A stretch of DNA of 64,000 nucleotides from Streptomyces sp. MMBL 11-1 (GTDB taxonomy: Bacteria > Actinomycetota > Actinomycetes > Streptomycetales > Streptomycetaceae), in NCBI RefSeq assembly GCF_028622875.1, contig NZ_CP117709.1, positions 5,087,001 through 5,151,000 on the forward strand, in the 5' to 3' direction. Positions within the stretch are counted from its first letter, which is position 1, and every line of letters starts with the position of its first letter. Under the pieces are notes generated by a model. The model made no database searches, had not been told where the DNA came from, and saw nothing but the letters and a program-made list of their open reading frames with translations. The translations under genes and the position numbers were made by a program. Below, in pieces: positions 1 to 6,607 of this stretch.

Positions 1-612
1 TGCCCCGTAGTCGTACGCGGAGCGGGTCATTCCCAGCATGACCGTCGTCTTGCAGCTTTTGGCGAGCCCGGTGAGCACGATCATCTGCTGCGGCTGAATG
101 CCCAGCGTCAACTTGTCGAGAAAGGCGAAACCCGTTGGAATGCCCAGGAGTTGTCCGGGATTGTCACGGGCCTGGCGGTACACCTCCAGGCGCTGCTCGC
201 CGGTGGCTGCGTAGTCGATCTCCCGGGAGGTCGCGGTTGCCGTCGTGGCGTGCGCGAGCATCATCCGCAGGAGCGGCAGCGCTGAGTCCGAGCCTCCCTT
301 GTCGAGCGCTTCGGCGACCGCGTCCAGGCCCAGATCGATGATCGTCCTGCGCCGGGCCTCGTGCAGTTCGCGGATGAGGTAGTCGACGGGGCCCGAGCCG
401 GCCTCGGTGAGCTGGAACCCGGGGTGGTCGCGCTGGATGACCTCCGGGGTGGGCGGCTCCCCGAAGTCGGCCCGGAATTCGAGGATCTCCGCGAAGACTT
501 GCCGGTTCTTCGGGTCGAGGAAGTGCTCTGCGGTGATGCGTCCGTTGACGACCGTCTCCAGGTCGCCGGTGAGCGCGATGTAGCTGATCACGTCCTCTTC
601 GATGCTGCTCAC
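1..612 (-). CDS. DnaB-type replicative helicase, 3' part missing
   Basis: Partial: 204 codons are in the window and the gene runs off its left edge. An N-terminal helical region resembling the DnaB primase-interaction domain (about residues 1-130) is followed by the entry to a RecA-like ATPase core with the DnaB-type phrase GIPTGFAFLDKLTLG near 157-171. The expected P-loop is GLAKSCKTT (182-190), where a Cys stands in the position of the usual second Gly. The start is GTG at 612, overlapping the previous gene's end by a few bases. It follows a DnaC/IstB-like loader by two genes, so the set looks like a phage replication module that unwinds DNA at the fork. Family assignment is good; activity depends on the missing C-terminal part. 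Confidence 0.8.
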   Translation of the reverse strand, partial: MSSIEEDVISYIALTGDLETVVNGRITAEHFLDPKNRQVFAEILEFRADFGEPPTPEVIQRDHPGFQLTEAGSGPVDYLIRELHEARRRTIIDLGLDAVAEALDKGGSDSALPLLRMMLAHATTATATSREIDYAATGEQRLEVYRQARDNPGQLLGIPTGFAFLDKLTLGIQPQQMIVLTGLAKSCKTTVMLGMTRSAYDYGA

Positions 613-884
613 AGGATCTCCAGCAGCGTCAGCGGACCGAGTTCCTCTTCGAGGTCCCCCAGGGCGATAGAGCCATGGCAGTCGTCCTCCACCACCGGCT
701 CGACCGTGATGCGGGGAAGCGTGTCGTCTTCGAAGGTGGCGACGACGGCCCAGCCGATGAGCGGCATCGACTCGTACCCCTCCAGCGTCAACTCGGAGCG
801 GAAGTGCGCCGTCTTGCCGACCGTGTCGGGGATGAGTTGGACGGTCTCGCGGCGGCACGCGCCCTGGGGCCGGTAGCCGGGCAT
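609..884 (-). CDS. Hypothetical protein, 91 aa, in replication operon
   Basis: I do not recognise this 91-aa protein. It begins MPGYRPQGACRRE and ends with an acidic stretch (DLEEELGPL). The ATG at 884 shares its A with the TGA of the upstream gene and is preceded by AAGGTGAT, which fixes the start; a longer upstream reading frame only overlaps the preceding gene. Translational coupling on both sides (it overlaps the helicase start by 4 bases) puts it in the replication operon. No membrane segment or catalytic motif is visible. Confidence 0.7.
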   Translation of the reverse strand: MPGYRPQGACRRETVQLIPDTVGKTAHFRSELTLEGYESMPLIGWAVVATFEDDTLPRITVEPVVEDDCHGSIALGDLEEELGPLTLLEIL

Positions 885-1336
885 CAGATCACCTTCCGCA
901 TGATCTCGGGGTTGCGCGGGTGGACGTAGAGACCTCGCGGCCCGTACCGCAGGACGTGCTCGGGCAGTGCGTGCACGATGTGCGTCGGGTCGAGCAAGCC
1001 GATGAGCCGTGCCATGTCGGTGGGTGTGGTGACCACCAGCCGCGTGCAGGGGATGGACTCCGCGTCGATCCGGGACGCAAGGGCGCTGGCCACGGCTGGG
1101 GGGAGAAACGTGGTGATGGCGACGGGCTGGTCCTGTTCCCACAGGCGCCACAGCTCCGCGACGACGGCCCCGTTGCTCTCTTCGAAAAGGTCCAGGGCGC
1201 GGGCGGGCTGATGCCAGCGAAGACGCCTACCGAATCGTTTCTCCGTGTAGCGGGGGCCCGGGAGCCCGACCAGGTGCTCCCAGACGACGTAGACCTCGGG
1301 GCGAGGCGTGGCGTCCTGGTCTGCGCGGGCCGTCAC
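884..1336 (-). CDS. Hypothetical protein between helicase loader and helicase
   Basis: 150 aa with GTG start at 1336 in a GTGA overlap with the loader gene. The sequence is a compact alpha/beta-like protein with a conserved-looking C-terminal half (TPTDMARLIGLLDP around 110). I cannot assign a domain. Its tight coupling to DnaC-like and DnaB-like genes suggests an accessory role in replication, which is inference only. Confidence 0.7.
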   Translation of the reverse strand: MTARADQDATPRPEVYVVWEHLVGLPGPRYTEKRFGRRLRWHQPARALDLFEESNGAVVAELWRLWEQDQPVAITTFLPPAVASALASRIDAESIPCTRLVVTTPTDMARLIGLLDPTHIVHALPEHVLRYGPRGLYVHPRNPEIMRKVI

Positions 1337-1995
1337 CTGTCGGCCTTGCGCAGGGACTCGCCGACGAAGATGCTCCGCCGTGTGCACTGGTCCATGAAAG
1401 AGCGCAGGGCCTTCGAGTAGCGGGCGGCCCAGTCGTCACCGGAGAGGTTTGTGGTGATCAGAGTGGGCCGGCCTTCGTCGTAGCGCTGCCGCAGCAGTTG
1501 CTCCAGGACGTCCTCGGCGAAATTCGAGCCCGTGGAATGCTCGTGGCCGGCGTCGTCCAGAAGCACTACGTCGGCCCACTGGACGCGTTCGACGGCGTAC
1601 TGGATACGCGACAGCTCCTCGGCCGCTACGGATTGATCCGCACGGATCAGCCGTCGCTCGCGGTCGATGTGGTCGCTGACGCGGGAGTAGTAGACGGTGG
1701 TGCCGTACCGGCGGCGCAGTTCGCTGAGGATCGCGGCGGCGAGGGTTGTCTTCCCGGTTCCGGGCTGGCCGGCGAACAGCAACCCAAGGCCGTAGAGGTG
1801 CGGGTTGACCGGCAGCCCGCGCCAGTTCCTGGACTGCTGGGCGCGGTAGCCGTCTACGTAGAAGCGGGCCTTGGCCAGTGCCTCGGGCTGGGCGCCCATC
1901 GCTTCCACGTCGTTCAGGGTGATGCCGCGCAGCCGGGGAGGGATGCCTGTGCCGATCCAGCGGGCGCGCTCGGGGTCCATGGGGCTGGTGATCAC
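1333..1995 (-). CDS. DnaC/IstB-type AAA+ helicase loader
   Basis: 220 aa from a GTG at 1995 that overlaps the previous stop (GTGA); an in-frame ATG at 1980 is a possible alternative. Walker A is AGQPGTGKTT (about 75-84) and Walker B is VVLLDDAGHE (about 143-152), followed by TLITTNLSGDDW, where a sensor-1 Asn is expected. This is the usual layout of DnaC/IstB/DnaA-like loaders that place the DnaB hexamer on DNA. The DnaB-like gene lies two genes downstream in the same operon, which supports the role. Length is normal for the family. Confidence 0.85.
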   Translation of the reverse strand: MITSPMDPERARWIGTGIPPRLRGITLNDVEAMGAQPEALAKARFYVDGYRAQQSRNWRGLPVNPHLYGLGLLFAGQPGTGKTTLAAAILSELRRRYGTTVYYSRVSDHIDRERRLIRADQSVAAEELSRIQYAVERVQWADVVLLDDAGHEHSTGSNFAEDVLEQLLRQRYDEGRPTLITTNLSGDDWAARYSKALRSFMDQCTRRSIFVGESLRKADR

Positions 1996-2522
1996 GCGGT
2001 CCCCCAGGAGGCGGTGAAGGCGTCGTCGGTGGTCTGGTCGGTGGGTGCTGCGTCCTGCCAGCTCTCGAAGTCCTCGGCGGTCGTGGTGATGCCGGTGTCC
2101 CGCAGGGAGGCCAGTAGCTGGTAGCGCTGCCATTTGAAGTCCCACACGTACGGTTTCGTGGGCCTTCGGCTGCCCAGCCGGCGGACGTACAGGTCGGTTA
2201 GGGCCCGGCAGTCGTCCGGGGTCAGTCCGGCGTCGCGCCGCAGCTCGGAGAAGACCGAGATGAGTGCCTGTCGATTGCCGATCTCCAGGCCGCCGGCCCA
2301 GCTCAGGGGCGGGCAGGCGCGGGCGAAATAGTCGGCGAGGCCGGGGAGGCTGTCGGGACCGTAGGAGCGGCCCTGGGAGCGTCGGGCGCGGCGGGGTGCG
2401 GGCTCGGGCGGGGTCCAGGCGGAGGCAGGGGGTGAGGCGGGCGCTGCGGTGTCCTGGAGGAGGTTCTGGACGTAGGCTGTGGCGTCGAGTTCGGCGTCGG
2501 GGTCAATCGGGCGTCGAGCCAT
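1992..2522 (-). CDS. Hypothetical replication-operon protein, possible primosomal partner
   Basis: 176 aa, ATG at 2522 with AGGAGA 6 bases upstream. The N-terminal 60 residues are Pro/Ala/Arg-rich and probably disordered; the rest is helical and ends just before the loader gene. Small proteins at this place in actinophage replication operons are sometimes DnaD-like or primase-associated, but I see no diagnostic motif. Function unknown. Confidence 0.7.
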   Translation of the reverse strand: MARRPIDPDAELDATAYVQNLLQDTAAPASPPASAWTPPEPAPRRARRSQGRSYGPDSLPGLADYFARACPPLSWAGGLEIGNRQALISVFSELRRDAGLTPDDCRALTDLYVRRLGSRRPTKPYVWDFKWQRYQLLASLRDTGITTTAEDFESWQDAAPTDQTTDDAFTASWGTA

Positions 2523-2582
2523 CGTGTCTCCTGGCGGTGTGGCGGGCCAGAACTGCCCCGAACGAATGTTCGCGGGCAGCTA

Positions 2583-2603
2583 ATAGAACCCGAAGGGTTC
2601 TAT
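2583..2603. terminator. Hairpin between replication genes
   Basis: ATAGAACCC, a 3-nt GAA loop and GGGTTCTAT form a perfect 9-bp stem followed on the plus strand by TTTG. It lies in the 164-bp gap between the winged-helix gene (stop 2687) and the gene starting at 2522, so it may attenuate minus-strand transcription or act as a processing site. Confidence 0.5.
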
Positions 2604-2686
2604 TTGCCTAGCTGTTTGCTTGAGCTAGGGCTTTTGCTTGAGTGCGTATGTGCGCGCTCGATGTGTCAGTTGATGCGTCAGGGGAG

Positions 2687-3097
2687 TTACTCGCCTTCGG
2701 GCAGGGCGTCCTCGAATTCGCAGTTCTGTTGCATGAGGAGCCGGATCGCCCAGTCCACGAGCTGCTGGTGGGGCATTTGGCGCTGAGCCATTCGGACGGG
2801 GCCGAAGATGCTGGCTACCGGGACGTCGCTGACGCGGACTTGGGTCTCGGTGACTGCTCCGGGCCAGACATGCACGCGGAGAACTCCGATGCGGCGGAGG
2901 TCATTTACAGCCCGGGTGGCGGTCCGCAGCGACACTTTCATGTCATCCGCGAGATCCTGCTGTGTGACGTAGGCGCATGACCAGCCGGTGTTCGCGTCAT
3001 ACCGGGTGTCCTTGTGCGTGATGAGATTCGTGTACGCAGTGCGAGCCCTTGCGGGAACTCTCGCGAGAATCTCTTCAACGGCAATATCGAGACCCAT
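2687..3097 (-). CDS. Winged-helix DNA-binding protein, putative replication regulator
   Basis: 136 aa with ATG at 3097 preceded by GGGAGA. Residues about 42-75 form a winged helix-turn-helix (TQQDLADDMKVSLRTATRAV then NDLRRIGVLRV), the type seen in phage replication initiators, MarR/DnaD-like proteins and helix-turn-helix regulators. The gene is the first of the replication group and sits beyond a terminator hairpin. It could bind the origin or regulate the operon; the sequence does not decide between them. Confidence 0.75.
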   Translation of the reverse strand: MGLDIAVEEILARVPARARTAYTNLITHKDTRYDANTGWSCAYVTQQDLADDMKVSLRTATRAVNDLRRIGVLRVHVWPGAVTETQVRVSDVPVASIFGPVRMAQRQMPHQQLVDWAIRLLMQQNCEFEDALPEGE

Positions 3098-3145
3098 GCT
3101 ATTCTCCCGGGGAATGTGTCGAATGGCGTGGCAGCCTGAATGTGG

Positions 3146-3168
3146 CCCCCGGCGGAGTCCGCCGGGGG
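3146..3168. terminator. Strong GC hairpin downstream of the 294-aa gene
   Basis: CCCCCGGCGG, AGT loop, CCGCCGGGGG: a perfect 10-bp stem 10 bases beyond the stop of the gene at 3178-4062. It has no U-run, as is usual for Streptomyces terminators. Confidence 0.6.
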
Positions 3169-3177
3169 TCCTTCGCG

Positions 3178-4062
3178 TCAGGCGGGAACGCGGCGCTTCT
3201 GCACACCGGCCGGCGGTCGGCCACGGCCGGCCGGCTCCCACTCGCCCGTCTCGCTGTTGAAGATTTCGAGCCGTGTCTTCTTCGGCTTCTCGTCGTCCGC
3301 CTCCTGGTCCTGCGGCTTGCTGGGCGCCAGCAGTGAGCGGCCGTGGATGAGGGTCTGGCGCAGGCTTTCCGCGCGGCTCACCAGGTCGTTGGTCAGGTCG
3401 CCGACGAACGCCTCCGCTTCCGCGAGGGACTGGCTGACGGTGGCGGCCTCCGTGGCGGTGAGGGTGACGTCGGGGGCGTCGGAGACCACCGACAGGGCGG
3501 TCTGCCCGTCGGCCTCGACCTCCAGGGCGGACTCCTGCGGCGGCTCGTGTCCGGGCAGGTGCTGCCACCCCACCTCCAGTAGCGCCCGCGACAGGTCGTG
3601 GCACGGGATGCTCTCGCGCAGTGCAGCAGCGGCGGCCGACGCGGTTGCCTCGTCGAACTGCCCGTCCGTGGAGAGGAGAAGGAGCAGCGGGTTCTCGGCC
3701 TGGCCGAGGTGCTCGACCATGGCTTTGCCGAGGTCGCCGGCGATCACGATGTCCTGCTCGGGGTTGTCGACGTTCGCCAGGACGTCGTCGGTGAAGTCGT
3801 TTCCGGTCTCGTCCCAGAGCACTCGGTAGGGCAGCTCGCAGCGGATACCCCACTCCCAGACGCGGTGCACGCCCTGGGATGTGGCGTGCTCGCCGGCCGG
3901 GATCAGCAGATTCAGCTCGTAGCGGTCCGACGGGCCGAAATACCCCTCGGCATCCTCGGGGCCCATGGCCAGGTGGTCGTTCAGGGCGTCGACTACCAGG
4001 GAGGTGGGGACCTCGGCGACCCCCAGAATTCCCAGAGATACTGTTCGCTTCCCGGTGGCCAT
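3178..4062 (-). CDS. Hypothetical protein, nucleotide-binding-like N-terminus and basic tail
   Basis: 294 aa, ATG at 4062 with GAGGAAA upstream. The N-terminal half starts with alternating beta strands (TVSLGILGVAEVPTSLVV) and continues with LNLLIPAGEHATSQG and DIVIAGDLG, a pattern like a Rossmann or SLOG-type fold, but I cannot confirm it. A helical middle part is followed by an acidic then basic C-terminus containing an AT-hook-like GRGRPPAG. It ends the structural-to-replication boundary. Function unknown; a DNA- or nucleotide-binding role is a guess from the tail. Confidence 0.65.
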   Translation of the reverse strand: MATGKRTVSLGILGVAEVPTSLVVDALNDHLAMGPEDAEGYFGPSDRYELNLLIPAGEHATSQGVHRVWEWGIRCELPYRVLWDETGNDFTDDVLANVDNPEQDIVIAGDLGKAMVEHLGQAENPLLLLLSTDGQFDEATASAAAAALRESIPCHDLSRALLEVGWQHLPGHEPPQESALEVEADGQTALSVVSDAPDVTLTATEAATVSQSLAEAEAFVGDLTNDLVSRAESLRQTLIHGRSLLAPSKPQDQEADDEKPKKTRLEIFNSETGEWEPAGRGRPPAGVQKRRVPA

Positions 4063-4206
4063 ATTTTCCTCACATGGGTTGATCGGCTGGGTGTCAGCGA
4101 TAGTGCCCTCAGCGACAGCGCAGAAATAGGGGCGACAGGGCCTTTTGTTTTAGATCCACTCACCCGGCGCAATGTAGCCCGCAGGGGTGAGACAGTGCCC
4201 TGACCT

Positions 4207-4512
4207 CTACGGACCGGGCATGGGCATCCCTCGTCTGGCCCTGTTTCGAGTCGCTACGGCAATTTGAGGTGTCTCACTCGTACGGCTCAGAAGACTGAGT
4301 GTCCCGGCGACGGAAGCCGCCGCGAGAGGGATAAGGAAATGCTCGTCCACCCAATGGTCTAGTGCCATGGCGGTGCCTACCGCCGTAGCGGCCTTGGCGT
4401 AGCCGGCGAGAAGGTCCGGGACGGGGAGCGCGGACACCAGGAACGTGACGAGGGGACGCAGGAGCGCCTCCCAGACGAGGAATGTGGCGAGCGCGAGGAC
4501 GAGTAGGTACAT
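4207..4512 (-). CDS. Small membrane protein, candidate holin
   Basis: 101 aa beginning MYLLVLALATFLVWEALL. Three hydrophobic segments are visible (about 2-27, 36-52 and 60-77), followed by a charged C-terminus rich in Arg, which fits a class I holin. It lies 13 bases after the last tail-fibre gene, a usual place for lysis genes. No separate endolysin follows; the only clear peptidoglycan hydrolases in the window are in the tape measure. Longer readings upstream overlap the fibre gene and lack a ribosome site, so ATG 4512 is chosen. Confidence 0.55.
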   Translation of the reverse strand: MYLLVLALATFLVWEALLRPLVTFLVSALPVPDLLAGYAKAATAVGTAMALDHWVDEHFLIPLAAASVAGTLSLLSRTSETPQIAVATRNRARRGMPMPGP

Positions 4513-4525
4513 GGCGAATCCCGGG

Positions 4526-6607
4526 TCACGGAGCGCTGGCGTACACGAGCCGGTACGAGGCGCCCACACCGATCTGCCGCTGGATGAGCTGGTCCAGACG
4601 GTATTGGCTCACCCTTTTTCCCCGGTAATAGTGCGAGCGAGAATCCCCGGCCGCTCCCTCCCACAGGTAGTCAGCGGAAGGCTCGTTACCGTCGAAGAAG
4701 TCGTCCAGCCGGTCGGCCTGCTCGACCAGGAGGTGGTCATAGCGGAAGGTAAGGGGGCCGACGTTGACGTACGGGCCGTTGGGTACACGGGCCTGCCACA
4801 GGGCGTCGGCATGCACGACCTGGTCGCCGAGGGAGTAGGTGGACGTCTGGCTCCAGTCGGGTACCCCTTCCGGTGCGTCGCCGAGGTGCTCCCACACCGC
4901 ATCGCTGGAGCCGGGGGTGACCGAGGCATAGACGCTGGCGACGTCGTCGGCCGCGTAGCCGAGGCTCAGCCGCAGGGACCCCCCGAAGGTGCTGGACGTC
5001 TTGAACGTCACCGCAAGCCGAGTCCAGGTGGTGTTGTCGGTGGGGTCGAAAATGGGGGTGCTCGTGCCCCGGATCAGGTTCACGCCGTCATGCGCCCACA
5101 GGGTGACGGGAACGGGGGAGGCAAGTGGCCTGACGTAGAGGGACGCGGTGTAGACGGTGCTCGCCTTGAGGCGGTCCACAAGAGCCGGCTGAGCGGTCGC
5201 CGAGACCACGCCGGTACGAGGGGAGGTCCCGTTCACCAAGGTTGCGACCGGCGCGGTCGTAATGCTGTACTGCGCGGCGTTCCCGACGATGCCGCCGCCG
5301 ACGGCCAGGGTGTGCGCCGTGGTCAGCGAGGCGTCCTTCTCCTGGTTCCAGCCCCAGAGGGAGTTCTGGAACGAGGGGTTCTTCGCGTAGTTCACCCGGG
5401 TCGCCCGGAGCTTGACGATGAGCTGGCGGGGCGGCTGCCACGAGCGGGCCGGGGATGCGCCGTTGGCCTTGGTCGCCAAGGTGGAGGGAACCCAAATACG
5501 GTGCTCGTCCGTGTAGAACTGCACCCGGCTGGCACCGCCGGAAGTGACCCGGGGGACGACGGCCGCATAGGCGGCACTAGCGTCCATGGTGTACGCGACG
5601 CCGACCTGCTGCCAGCGGTAGTTGCCCAAGGTCGTGGAAGCGGGGCCAGCCTGGAACGTGCCGATGAGGTTGAAGTTGCTGTCGTAGCGCAGGACAGCGC
5701 ACGTCACCTGCTGGCCGGCGATCTCGGTGGCCACCGACACCTGCGCCTGGTAGGTGACGCCGGGCTCGACCCGCACGAGCGCGGTCTGGAGAGGGCTGAG
5801 TGTGAGAACGGCAGGTGCTGCGATCGGCGCGCCGTCAACGACTCCCGTTCCACCAGGATTCTCGGCCGTCCCCTCGCCCGGCAAAAACCCCCGGTATTTC
5901 ACGTCAGCATAGGTCTGGCGCTTGGCCTGGAGATTGGGGTACGTGCCGAACTGCTTCACGGCCGTGTAGGAGTTCGTGGCTGGCGGAGACTGATAGACCA
6001 ACTTGCCGCTGAACTCGCCGCATGACGTCTGCTCGTTGGTGCGGGTGAACGTCATGTGGGCGGTCTCGCCGCCACCACCTACAGCGCTGTACATCAAGCG
6101 GCCCTCGTAGGAGGACTGCTCCAAATCAAATAGGTTCGATCCGAATTGGTTTGTGTCGGAGTCCAAGCCCTGCGGTGTCTTCTCGAACTGTACGTAAGCT
6201 ATCTGCTGCGTTTCGTTCTGTGCCATGGCGTAAGAAGTGAGGCCGAGGCGCGCGTGATCGAACACGCCGTAGACCGCACCGAGGGGGCCTGGACTGTAAA
6301 CGCTGTTGGGTGCTTGGACGGTGAGGGAAAGGCGTTTCCATGTGTTGACCGGGTCCGTGCCTCCGACCCGAATCACTCCGGAAGTCGGGTAGCTGAACGC
6401 TGGATCGCTGTAGACGGACGGTCCGTACGGCACTACGCCGAAGTCCGTGAACGAACCTGGCACGCTGGACTGAAGGAGCACCATCGTCCCGCTGCCAACG
6501 CTGCTGCCTGCGTCCATGGAAATCTGCGTGATGAGCCGAAGTGCTGGGTTGAACACCCCTGTGCCCAGCGTTGTCCCATCCAGCGTGATGGGAATGGGGA
6601 TGGTCAT
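4526..6607 (-). CDS. Minor tail protein with carbohydrate-binding-like modules
   Basis: 693 aa, ATG at 6607 in an ATGA overlap with the preceding tail gene. Repeated jelly-roll-like blocks of the CBM4/9 or tail-fibre type are visible (for example LKASTVYTASLYVRPL and PTDNTTWTRLAVTFKTSS, about residues 470-545), plus one chitin-binding-like block (STYSLGDQVVHADALWQA, about 590-610). The C-terminus is Tyr/Arg-rich. It probably sits at the baseplate or fibre tip and touches the cell wall surface. The substrate is unknown. Confidence 0.75.
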   Translation of the reverse strand: MTIPIPITLDGTTLGTGVFNPALRLITQISMDAGSSVGSGTMVLLQSSVPGSFTDFGVVPYGPSVYSDPAFSYPTSGVIRVGGTDPVNTWKRLSLTVQAPNSVYSPGPLGAVYGVFDHARLGLTSYAMAQNETQQIAYVQFEKTPQGLDSDTNQFGSNLFDLEQSSYEGRLMYSAVGGGGETAHMTFTRTNEQTSCGEFSGKLVYQSPPATNSYTAVKQFGTYPNLQAKRQTYADVKYRGFLPGEGTAENPGGTGVVDGAPIAAPAVLTLSPLQTALVRVEPGVTYQAQVSVATEIAGQQVTCAVLRYDSNFNLIGTFQAGPASTTLGNYRWQQVGVAYTMDASAAYAAVVPRVTSGGASRVQFYTDEHRIWVPSTLATKANGASPARSWQPPRQLIVKLRATRVNYAKNPSFQNSLWGWNQEKDASLTTAHTLAVGGGIVGNAAQYSITTAPVATLVNGTSPRTGVVSATAQPALVDRLKASTVYTASLYVRPLASPVPVTLWAHDGVNLIRGTSTPIFDPTDNTTWTRLAVTFKTSSTFGGSLRLSLGYAADDVASVYASVTPGSSDAVWEHLGDAPEGVPDWSQTSTYSLGDQVVHADALWQARVPNGPYVNVGPLTFRYDHLLVEQADRLDDFFDGNEPSADYLWEGAAGDSRSHYYRGKRVSQYRLDQLIQRQIGVGASYRLVYASAP

